Source of the DNA: CAZBNB01 sp964493245
GTDB lineage: Bacteria > Pseudomonadota > Gammaproteobacteria > Legionellales > Legionellaceae
Direction of reading: 5' to 3'
DNA length: 64,000 bases
Assembly (NCBI GenBank): GCA_964493245.1
Contig: CAZBNB010000013.1
Coordinates: forward strand, 1 to 64,000
Each line of letters opens with the position of its first letter. Within the stretch, counting starts at the first letter, position 1. Under the pieces are notes generated by a model that ran no database searches, was not told the DNA's origin, and was given only the letters and a program-made list of their open reading frames with translations. Both the position numbers and the translations under genes were made by a program. Shown piece by piece: positions 53,436 to 61,900 of this stretch.

Positions 53436-54132
53436 TTAATTGAGGGTGTTACACAAAGAGAGATCATCTTCCAGCAAATCCATTAAATAAAGAGTGAGTT
53501 CGTTGTCATTGGATATTGTAATACGCTGTGAACTTGGTATGGCGCGAGTGCTTATTTCATTAGTATCGGTCTCGTTACTAGAAAAAAACGAAGAAGAGTA
53601 TTTTCTTTTTTTAGAAGTTTTATTATTGATTGCTTGCTCATAGACAGGTCCACAGGCTTCTGAAGCGATGTCTTCACTGGGCCATGTATTTTTCATCACG
53701 TCATAGCTCAGGGGCTTGATTTCGCCAGATTCGGTTGTATATGTTGTTTTAGCAAGATGCATCTTAAGCGTTAAGTCCCCCACGCCTAGTGTTCCTGCAG
53801 CACCATGCAGTGAGCGACTGACTAGAATGATGCGATGAATCTCTCGCATGGTTTTTTGACTTAAGTCAACCACAGTACTACACATGGTCGTCTCGTATGC
53901 CGGCCCCCAGGCTTCTGAAGCGATGTCTTCACTGGGCCATGTATTTTTCATCACGTCATAGCNNNNNNNNNNNNNNNNNNNNNNNNNNNNNNNNNNNNNN
54001 NNNNNNNNNNNNNNNNNNNNNNNNNNNNNNNNNNNNNNNNNNNNNNNNNNNNNNNNNNNNNNCACCATGCAGTGAGCGACTGACTAGAATGATGCGATGA
54101 ATCTCTCGCATGGTTTTGAGAGCTAAAATCAT
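53436..54132 (-). CDS. Tandem 85-residue-repeat protein interrupted by an assembly gap
   Basis: The readable part has one full repeat and parts of another. Each unit starts near MREIHRIILVSRSLHG, continues AAGTLGVGDLTLKMHLAKTT and SYDVMKNTWPSEDIASEA, and is 85 residues (255 bp). The C-terminal 70 residues are different: KKRKYSSS, Ser/Thr/Asn-rich, then NELTLYLMDLLEDDLSL. The 100-N run at 53963-54062 breaks the frame; reading across it with the 93 bases expected from the other copy restores one frame starting at ATG 54132. The repeat number is unknown. No family recognised. A KKRK stretch resembles a nuclear-localisation-type basic patch; that is inference. Confidence 0.6.
53638..54116. repeat. 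255-bp tandem repeat, collapsed at the assembly gap
   Basis: The block starting GGCTTCTGAAGCGATG occurs at 53655 and again at 53910, exactly 255 bases apart. The block starting CACCATGCAGTGAGCG occurs at 53801 and again after the gap at 54063. Between matching points 93 bases are present in the complete copy but 100 N in the other. Confidence 0.85.
53963..54062. other. Assembly gap of exactly 100 N
   Basis: A run of 100 undetermined bases, a conventional placeholder length. It lies within a tandem-repeat gene, so the true length is probably 93 bases plus a multiple of 255. Confidence 0.95.
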
Positions 54133-54420
54133 CTTCGGTATGGTGATTTGAAATATCCAATTAATTTGGATGATTATATATCACTTCATATTAAAATAAT
54201 ACAGAGTTTCGCGTAAAATTTCACGCTAGGTGTTTTGCATCAGATCAATCAATGGACTCTGATTGCGTATTCGTCTAATTCTAGCACCGAAAACGGGACG
54301 GTCCCATTCGAACACCCGAAACGGCACATTCGAACGACCAACCAAACTCACGAAGGCTATATTTTCTACAATGCTCTCTTGCAGTTAGTTAAAAGAGAGT
54401 CCAATTGTGAGAAAATTATC

Positions 54421-54702
54421 TATGCGTAAAATCAGCGAAGTATTGAGGTTGCGTTATGCACTTCATTGCAGTTATCGATTAGTGTTTCAACCGTAGCAGA
54501 TTACATTGCACGTGCACGCCAGGCAGATGTTAATTGGTCATTGCCAGACAATATGACAGAGCAAATTCTATGTAACAAATTGTTCTTGCCTGTTGATTCG
54601 GAGATTAAACAACGTGTATTGCCTGATATGGAATGGATCCATCGAGAGGTGCGTAAAAAAGGCATGACACTGCGTTTATTATGGCGTGAATATCCTTTAT
54701 AG
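54421..54702 (+). pseudogene. IS21-family IstA transposase remnant, frameshifted and truncated
   Basis: The first frame reads MRKISEVLRLRYALHCS and then hits a stop; another frame continues SISVSTVADYIARARQADVNWSLPDN, then DMEWIHREVRKKGMTLRLLWREY. Together these are the N-terminal DNA-binding part of IstA (STVxxYIxRA, followed by HxExxxKGVTLxLLWxEY). A small deletion has shifted the frame, and the integrase core and istB are missing. It lies directly next to the stop of the 54711 gene and upstream of the tandem-repeat gene. Confidence 0.75.
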
Positions 54703-54710
54703 ACATTTCT

Positions 54711-55943
54711 TTAAAATTTCAGATTTAAAAACCCTTTTTTCATACCTGAAAAATCTTTGGATTCTTTTTTAATGATTTTTTTAAATTCAGCTTCAGATAA
54801 GTCGCAATTGGTTATTTGTGTTTTAAATTCATGGTATTTACTTTTGTAGTTTTCCGGGAAAGTTTTACGAATCCATTCAGCTTTTTTAATAAACAATTCA
54901 ATTTCATTGATTTCTATTTTAGGCGTGATTTTAAATACACGAGGAGTCCACCGTTCACCAACAGGATTTGAATCTGCCAAAACATCTCCATGAGATGTGT
55001 GGCCTTTTTCTTCGGTGATTTTCAATATTTTTGATAAAGACTGAATCAAGAATTTTGTCTTTCCTGATTCTAATTTGTTTCGATACTCATCAGCAAGTTG
55101 AGGGTCTAGATCTAAATCAGCTAAAAGGATTGAGCCTTGATTAATAGTTACTCTTAAGGGGACAACCTCATTGTCTATAACTAGTTTTCGAATATCTGCA
55201 GAAGAGCATACTTCATAAGTCAACTGTGCACTCTCTTTATCAATACCTAAATATAGTGTATTTTTTTCATATGCCTTATCTTTAGTATATATAGATGAAA
55301 TAGAATATGGTTGTTCGAAATACTCAATTGGAATTAAAGACTCTGGAAAATCTATTTTTTCCAATCTCTGAGTATTAGCTGAACTATGAGAGTTAATATG
55401 AATGGATTGTATTAAAGGTACTTTTAGTTGTTGCAATAAAGTCACTAGAGTATAAGTATCATAACTCGATGGATTAATTTTATTGCAAATTACAAATATT
55501 TCATCCAAAATTGGTTTGTTTGAAATGTAAAAATCTAAATATTGTGGGTGAGCTTGAAGAAGTGTTATAAAACAGGATAAATTAAACTTTTCTTCAACAG
55601 CAGACTTCTCAAAGGGAGCCCCTATTAGTTCCACCGATTTTTTTATAAAATCTTCTAGTGCTTCTGCAGGAAGTGATGTTATGTTTAATAAAGGTTTATA
55701 CTTGGCGAGTATTTCATTATACTCAGCAATAACATCTGCTCCTCTGAAATTTATAGCATTCATGAGCATAGCCACAGAGCCAGTAAAATGCTCTCTAAAT
55801 GTAAGTTGTTTAAATGTATCTTTAAGTTGATTTTGTGTTTCAATATCACCATAACGAATTAATCGATATGCATCACTGGTATACGTAGGATGAACGTGGA
55901 TGCGAGAACCATCTTGATTTGATATTAAAACAGAAAAAAACAT
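54711..55943 (-). CDS. Hypothetical 410-residue cytoplasmic protein
   Basis: About 410 residues from the ATG at 55943, chosen because GGGAGAAGG lies just upstream. No signal peptide or membrane segment. The N-terminus (MFFSVLISNQDGSRIHVHPT) is beta-like, the middle is helical and Leu-rich, then a mixed region follows (TLYLGIDKESAQLTYEV, LRVTINQGSILLADLDLD). The C-terminus is rich in Glu and Lys (CDLSEAEFKKIIKKESKD). No family recognised. The Glu-rich C-terminal region recalls Dot/Icm secretion signals, but that is weak inference. It borders an IS remnant. Confidence 0.72.
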   Translation of the reverse strand: MFFSVLISNQDGSRIHVHPTYTSDAYRLIRYGDIETQNQLKDTFKQLTFREHFTGSVAMLMNAINFRGADVIAEYNEILAKYKPLLNITSLPAEALEDFIKKSVELIGAPFEKSAVEEKFNLSCFITLLQAHPQYLDFYISNKPILDEIFVICNKINPSSYDTYTLVTLLQQLKVPLIQSIHINSHSSANTQRLEKIDFPESLIPIEYFEQPYSISSIYTKDKAYEKNTLYLGIDKESAQLTYEVCSSADIRKLVIDNEVVPLRVTINQGSILLADLDLDPQLADEYRNKLESGKTKFLIQSLSKILKITEEKGHTSHGDVLADSNPVGERWTPRVFKITPKIEINEIELFIKKAEWIRKTFPENYKSKYHEFKTQITNCDLSEAEFKKIIKKESKDFSGMKKGFLNLKF

Positions 55944-56278
55944 GGCCTTCTCCCTGTCCCGTCTTTTAGTTAACATTATAGACTAGTTTTAAAAAAGTAA
56001 TTTCTCGCTTATTACATTTAAAAAAATTACAATATGGTTGGCTCTTTCCCGTTTTTAAAATACCCTAGATACAAAAATCAAGTCGCACAAAAAAAACAAG
56101 ATTTTCAGGTGAAATGGGTATAGATTAATTAAACTAACACAATCCTCTAATTGAACGAACGACTGCTATTGTCTTGTTTCTGTCGCACACACTCTTCTGA
56201 TAATCAATATCATCTTGAGCACAGTTGAGATACTATTTCACTGCGCTCAATCATTGACGTTGCGTAACTACTTGCGAA
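55944..56278. other. Intergenic region between an unknown gene and csrA
   Basis: 335 bp. It contains the promoter of the 54711 gene and the region after csrA. An imperfect stem (TTGAGC-CAGT with its complement) at 56214-56250 may end the csrA transcript but lacks a T-run. No coding frame supported. Confidence 0.4.
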
Positions 56279-56494
56279 TCACTCAGCAACCGCTTCTAGA
56301 TCGGTGTCTGCTTTAACATCAACACCTTCGCGTTCTTGCTGAATACGTAAATAAATTTCTTCGCGATGAACAGATACATCTTTGGGGGCATTAATACCCA
56401 AACGCACTTGGTTACCTTTTACACCTAACACGGTAATATTAACATCATCACCAATAATCAATGTTTCGCCGATACGTCGCGTTAAAATTAACAT
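56279..56494 (-). CDS. csrA: Carbon storage regulator CsrA
   Basis: 71 residues. It opens MLILTRRIGETLIIGDDVNI and continues VLGVKGNQVRLGINAP and VSVHREEIYLRI, the conserved CsrA fold; the RNA-contacting residues Leu4, Arg6 and Arg44-region (VHREEI) are present. It binds GGA-containing RNA loops and controls translation; in Legionella and Coxiella it governs the switch between replicative and transmissive stages. TTAGGGAG precedes the ATG. No recX or alaS upstream on the same strand, so it is transcribed alone or represents an extra csrA copy. Confidence 0.96.
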   Translation of the reverse strand: MLILTRRIGETLIIGDDVNITVLGVKGNQVRLGINAPKDVSVHREEIYLRIQQEREGVDVKADTDLEAVAE

Positions 56495-56500
56495 AATTCA

Positions 56501-56618
56501 ATCTCCCTAAAACGATGCTGATAGCATCTGTTGAACTTACGCGGCACTTTTCCATGACTCTTCCATGGTAACTGCGTCGTTAATTCATAGTTTTACCTAT
56601 GACATTAGAGTCATTATA
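56501..56618 (-). promoter_or_regulatory. csrA leader with possible CsrA-binding sites and -10 element
   Basis: On the minus strand a TATAAT hexamer (56613-56618) lies about 120 bases before csrA. The leader then has two CATGGAA motifs (complement at 56550-56566), a small hairpin GATGC-TATCA-GCATC (56514-56528) and a GGGAGA ribosome binding site. CsrA binds ANGGA-type sites, so autoregulation is plausible. No good -35 box was found. Confidence 0.4.
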
Positions 56619-56794
56619 CGGACAATTTCTTAACAGAACCTTAAGAGTCGGTTTTATCTCATTAAAATGAGCGTGAAAGATGCCAAAATGATATTTCTAA
56701 TGATATAAAATGTTCTACCAAAACATCTCATGTATATATTCGAATGATTATGGGTATAGTTCTAAAAATGAAAATTTGCAAATCGTACGTTGAT

Positions 56795-57793
56795 TTATCT
56801 ACCCGCATTAAACTGCAAAACTAACACGAATAATGGCAAATAAGCAATCAAAAGACCGATTGAACCATTGAGATGTCCCAAACCCACCAATATTGCCAAA
56901 GGAAACAGCCAAACAAGGTTAATCAACATGACGCCTAACGTAACGGGTAAATGTCTTGAAAACAAACGCGCGGCATTTTGATAGGCATGGGTGCAATGTG
57001 CTTGAAAAATGCCTTTTTTCTTGACTCCTCGTATGAGTAGCGTCACGGTTGCATCTACAACAAAAAAGCCCAGCAATATTAGCCATGACCAAATAAAATT
57101 AGTATTTAAATGAATGGATTGTAAAGAAAATATAGCCAAGATCAGTCCTAAAAACCCGCTACCTGCATCTCCCATAAAAATACGTGCTGGTGGAAAATTC
57201 CAAAATAGAAAACCACCCATGGTTGCTGCCAGTATCATCAAGATGATCATGGAGGCGTAATAACCTGTTAACCAATAAATAACGCCCATCCCTAAGCAAA
57301 CCATCAGTGCTTCTGAACCTGCTAAACCATCGATTCCATCCATGAAGTTATATAAATTCAACATCCATATCAGGTAAAAGAAAACAATCGTTGCCAAGCC
57401 ATAGCCAAAAGGGACAGTCCAATAAAAAACCGAGATAGCGGGTATCGGTGCAACACTTTGTAATACCACAGCAGAGACAAGCACATGACCAAGCAGGCGC
57501 CAACGCGCAGACAATGATTTTTTATCATCCCAAAAGCCCAATGCCGCAGTAAAAAATAAAGCACTCACTAAGCTAAATTCACTAGACCATGTCAATTTAT
57601 GTGCACTTATTAAGCAAACAATGCTAACTAAAAAAACCAGAACAAAGGCCACACCACCGCCACGTGGCGTGGGTGCAACATGAGAACTGCGGTGATTGGG
57701 GATATCCAGCAGTTGTTTTGCTAAAGCATAACGGCGCATACACCAAGTAAGCGCCCAAGTCAGCAAAAGCACGATGATAAATAAGTAACACAT
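56795..57793 (-). CDS. WecA/WbpL-like undecaprenyl-phosphate sugar-1-phosphate transferase
   Basis: 332 residues with about ten transmembrane helices. Conserved cytoplasmic loops include HRSSHVAPTPRGGGVAFV near the start, GFWDDKKSL, LNLYNFMDGIDGLAG and MGDAGSGFLGL, the family's Asp-rich and nucleotide-binding elements. It attaches a sugar-1-phosphate from a UDP-sugar to the lipid carrier, the first step of O-antigen or capsule assembly. It follows the aminotransferase gene by eight bases, which suggests an amino-sugar-containing glycan. Confidence 0.92.
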   Translation of the reverse strand: MCYLFIIVLLLTWALTWCMRRYALAKQLLDIPNHRSSHVAPTPRGGGVAFVLVFLVSIVCLISAHKLTWSSEFSLVSALFFTAALGFWDDKKSLSARWRLLGHVLVSAVVLQSVAPIPAISVFYWTVPFGYGLATIVFFYLIWMLNLYNFMDGIDGLAGSEALMVCLGMGVIYWLTGYYASMIILMILAATMGGFLFWNFPPARIFMGDAGSGFLGLILAIFSLQSIHLNTNFIWSWLILLGFFVVDATVTLLIRGVKKKGIFQAHCTHAYQNAARLFSRHLPVTLGVMLINLVWLFPLAILVGLGHLNGSIGLLIAYLPLFVLVLQFNAGR

Positions 57794-57801
57794 GATCGCT
57801 T

Positions 57802-58911
57802 TTATGCCTCAACACACACTTCAGTCATAACTTTTTCTAACGATTGACAAATACGTTGTTGATCAGCGGCTGATAAATACGGATGCATGGGTAAACTCAT
57901 AACGCGTTGTGCAACATATTCTGTTTTAGGAAAAGAAGACTGTTTGGGATATAGCTCTTTAATAATCGGTTGCTGATGAAGTCCAACAGGATAATGCACT
58001 GCGGTGGGAATGCCCAATGCCTGCAATTGTTGTTGTACGTTTTCACGATTATCAACCTGAATCGTGTATTGTGCAAAAACACTGAGATTTTCTGCTTTGA
58101 CCACGGGTGCTTGAATATATGCAGGTAACCAATCAGCATATCGTTTAGCAACTTGCTGTCTTAACTCAATTTCTTCTGGGAAAATAGCCATTTTTTCTAA
58201 TAAAAAAGCAGCTTGAATTGTGTCAAATCGGCCGGTTATTCCTAAACGGGTATGATAATAACGTTTAGATTGGCCATGAACACGAATTTCACGTATTTTT
58301 TCTGCTAATTGATCGTCATTGGTAAAACAAGCGCCGCCATCACCATAACAACCTAACGGTTTCGTTGGGAAGAAACTTGTACAAGCAATGGTGGTTAATC
58401 CACAAGAACGCTTACCAAAATGCTGTGCACCAAAGCTCTGAGCCGCATCTTCGATAACAGCGATTTTATAACGCGCGGCAACGGCATTAATTGCATTTAA
58501 ATCCGCACACTGCCCATATAAGCTTACCGGTAAAATCGCTTTGGTTTTCGCGCTAATCGCAGCTTCAATCGCCATTGCATCGATATTGTATGTTTCTGGA
58601 TCAATATCAACAAAAACAGGGACTGCCCCTAATAATGCGATCACTTCGGCCGTTGCAAAAAAACTAAATGGCGTTGTGATAACCTCATCTCCTGGGCCAA
58701 CATCCAGTGCCATCAAAGCAATAAGCAGTGCGTCCGTACCACTGGCAACGGTAATCGCATGTTTGACATTGACATAATCCGCTAATTGCGACTCTATCGC
58801 ATTGACTTCCGGACCCAAAATATAGGCGCCATGATTTAGTACGGTTTTAAATCGCTCCATTAAGCGATTTTCAATGCGGTCTGATTGTGTCTTGAGGTCA
58901 ATAAATTGCAT
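57802..58911 (-). CDS. DegT/DnrJ/EryC1/StrS-family sugar aminotransferase
   Basis: 369 residues. PLP-dependent sugar aminotransferase with the cofactor Lys in FFPTKPLGCYGDGGACF, the phosphate-contact AVASGTDALLIALMAL-type region and VIEDAAQSFGAQHFGK. Closest by memory to WbpE/PglE-type enzymes that aminate nucleotide-linked keto-sugars. GGATTTAGAACC precedes the ATG. Co-transcribed with the WbpL-like transferase gene; the dehydrogenase that would make the keto-sugar is not in this window. Confidence 0.92.
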   Translation of the reverse strand: MQFIDLKTQSDRIENRLMERFKTVLNHGAYILGPEVNAIESQLADYVNVKHAITVASGTDALLIALMALDVGPGDEVITTPFSFFATAEVIALLGAVPVFVDIDPETYNIDAMAIEAAISAKTKAILPVSLYGQCADLNAINAVAARYKIAVIEDAAQSFGAQHFGKRSCGLTTIACTSFFPTKPLGCYGDGGACFTNDDQLAEKIREIRVHGQSKRYYHTRLGITGRFDTIQAAFLLEKMAIFPEEIELRQQVAKRYADWLPAYIQAPVVKAENLSVFAQYTIQVDNRENVQQQLQALGIPTAVHYPVGLHQQPIIKELYPKQSSFPKTEYVAQRVMSLPMHPYLSAADQQRICQSLEKVMTEVCVEA

Positions 58912-58955
58912 GGTTCTAAATCCTAGGTTCGTTATTCTGGCGATGTTATCAAGTC

Positions 58956-61900
58956 CTATTGTCCATCGTCAATTGTTGAAGTTGCTTTCATGATTTGGAT
59001 AGTCGCTTGTGTTAAATCTAACAACTCACGAATCACGACAAAAAACATGGTAAACGTAAAGACCGTACTTGATTTCATGTTATTTAGTAAGTTATTCCAT
59101 CTGTCAATTTGATGTTGGTGTTTTAACGCCCACTCATCAAGATGGGTCACAAAATCTTTTTTCTCGGGCTTACTACAGAGAATACTGGTCGTTAATTGGC
59201 GCAAATGCCAATCAAAATCATCACGCAAGGCTTCTCGTGATAAAGATTCCCAATGATTTTCAGTTGGATGAGAAATAATTGCATTACGCATCCAGCCCAA
59301 ATCTAAAAACTCACTTAAACGAAAGTATGCTTGTGCTGCCGATTCAACATCGATGTGTGCATGATGCGCAATATCGACGATATCTAAAGCCGAAAATAAA
59401 CCGCGTGTCGTGGTCAACTCTAATGCTAAGTCTTCTGGTATACCCAGCGCCAGGAACTCTTGATAGTGCTCGTCGTAACGTGAGCGAAACACTTCGCCTA
59501 GAGAAGAAGGCACAACCCGACGAAGCTCCGTGACATCAGCAACATATTTTTCAATGGTCGCACTGATATCAAGCTGGCCACGCTCTAAACGCAGCAACCA
59601 TCTAGCTAAGCGACGCAGTAGCCTTACATAGATAATCATGATATTCATTTGCTCTTTCGCATCAATTTGATTATCCAGTGCTTCAATTCTTAACCACATA
59701 TCATCCATTTGCATAATAGCGCGAGCGGCCATATAAGCACGAACAATGGCGGGTATCGAAGCGCCTGTTTCATCTTGCATGCGGTAAACAAACCCAAATC
59801 CCATTTCGTTTACAATGATATTACTCACTTTTGTCGCGATAATTTCACGCTTCAATGGATGGTGCTGCATTTGTTTTGCAAAACGATCTTGCAAGGGTTT
59901 CGGAAAAACGCTCATTAAGAATTCTTTAAGATAGCGATCTTCTGGTACATCTGACGCTAATATAGCCTCTTTTAATAATATTTTACTGTAACAAAGCAAA
60001 ACGGCAATTTCAGAACTACACAAGCCTTTTTCTTGAGATTTACGCTCTAATAACGTTTTATCATCGGGAAGAAACTCTAATTGACGATCTATTTTTCCTT
60101 TACGTTGTAAATCAGAAATGTAACGGCTGTGTAATTCGACTGTTCGATAGGCTTGATATACCGATAAATTAATAGAACGTGTTTGTAGATAGTTTTCTCG
60201 CAATACAATGCCTGCTACCTCATCGGTCATTTCACTCAACAACACATTGCGTTGTTTAAAGGTCAGATCACCGGCAGCGACAATACTATTAAGTAAAATT
60301 TTAATATTGACTTCTTTATCCGAGCAACTCACACCTGCAGAGTTATCAATAAAGTCGGTATAAATCAAACCACCATTCAATGCATATTCAACACGTCCCA
60401 ACTGTGTTAAACCTAAATTCCCGCCTTCAACCACGGACTTACAGCGCAATTGTTTACCATTGATTCGTACCAAATCATTAGAGCGATCGCCCACATCCGC
60501 ATTGGTTTCTGAGCGCGCTTTGACAAAGGTACCAATACCGCCGCTCCATAACAAATCAACACGGGCCTTTAGCAGGCATTGGATCAATTCGTTCGGCTCA
60601 ATCATTGCTTGTTTAATACCAAAAGTCGCTTTCATTTCGGGACTAACTGTGATTGACTTAGCATGGCGATTGAATACCCCACCACCTTTAGAAATGAGCT
60701 TTTTATCATAATCAGCCCAAGTGGATCGCGGTAGGTTAAATAATCGTTCACGCTCAGTATAACTGACAGCCGGGTCGGGTGTAGGATCGACAAAAATATG
60801 CATATGATTGAAGGCGCCAAGCAATTTAATGTGCTTGGAAAGCAGCATGCCATTTCCAAAAACGTCACCGGCCATATCACCAATACCAATCACCGTAAAG
60901 TCTTTAGATTGTATGTCTAAACCCATTTCATAAAAATGGCGGTGTACAGACATCCAGGCCCCACGTGCCGTGATACCCATTTTTTTATGGTCATAGCCTA
61001 TTGAGCCGCCCGATGCGAAAGCATCACCTAACCAAAAGCCATACTCCAGTGAAATTTCATTCGCAATATCTGAAAAAGTTGCTGTACCTTTATCGGCCGC
61101 GACAACAAGATAAGGATCATCCTCATCATAACAAACCACATGGCTGGGTTTGACTAATTTACCAGTCACATAATTGTCTGTAATATCGAGTAACCCACGA
61201 ATAAATTGTTTATAGCAGCTCACGCCTTCGGCTAAAATTTCTTCGCGTGAAACATTCGGTCCATAAACTTGTTTGACGACAAAGCCCCCTTTCGCACCAT
61301 TGGGTACAATCACCGAGTTTTTAACTTGCTGCGCTTTCATGAGACCTAGAATTTCTGTGCGAAAATCCTCTTTACGATCTGACCAACGCAAACCACCACG
61401 CGCAACTTTACTACAACGAAGATGAACGGCTTCAAAATGTGGCGAATAAACAAAAATCTCATACATTGGATGTGGTTTCGGCACACCAGGAATCAATTTA
61501 CTGTTTAGTTTCAGTGAAATATAGGTTTTTTGCTTGCCTGAGGCGTCTAGTTGATAATAATTGGTTCGCAACGTTGCTTGAATACACTGCATATATTGGC
61601 GAATAATTTTATCTTCGTCTAAATTCGATACATCATCTAAATCTGCCAAAATTTGTTCAGATAGCGCGACGACCTCTGTTTCTTTCGGAGCTGTGTTAGC
61701 GGGATCAAAACGCAACTCAAATAAATGAACCAGTTTCCTTGCAATATGTGCATGGTTACTTAATGTTGCTTCGATGTAATCTTGGCTGAAAGTAAAACCA
61801 CTTTGTTTAAAATACTTGGCATAAGCACGCAGCACAGAGACTTGGCGACAAGTGATTTGTGCGGCTAGAACCAATTGATTAAAACCATCATTTTCTGCAT

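Noticed and set aside
53951..54160. Frames on both strands running through the N run
   Set aside because: Artefacts of translating 100 undetermined bases. The frame restored by the repeat comparison is the one reported at 53436-54132.
54235..54429. Plus-strand frame of 64 codons before the istA remnant
   Set aside because: No ribosome binding site, low-complexity Ser/Thr/Asn composition and no similarity I recognise; probably part of decayed IS flank.
56214..56250. Stem-loop after csrA as a terminator
   Set aside because: The stem has a mismatch and no T-run on the minus strand, so it is noted only within the intergenic entry.
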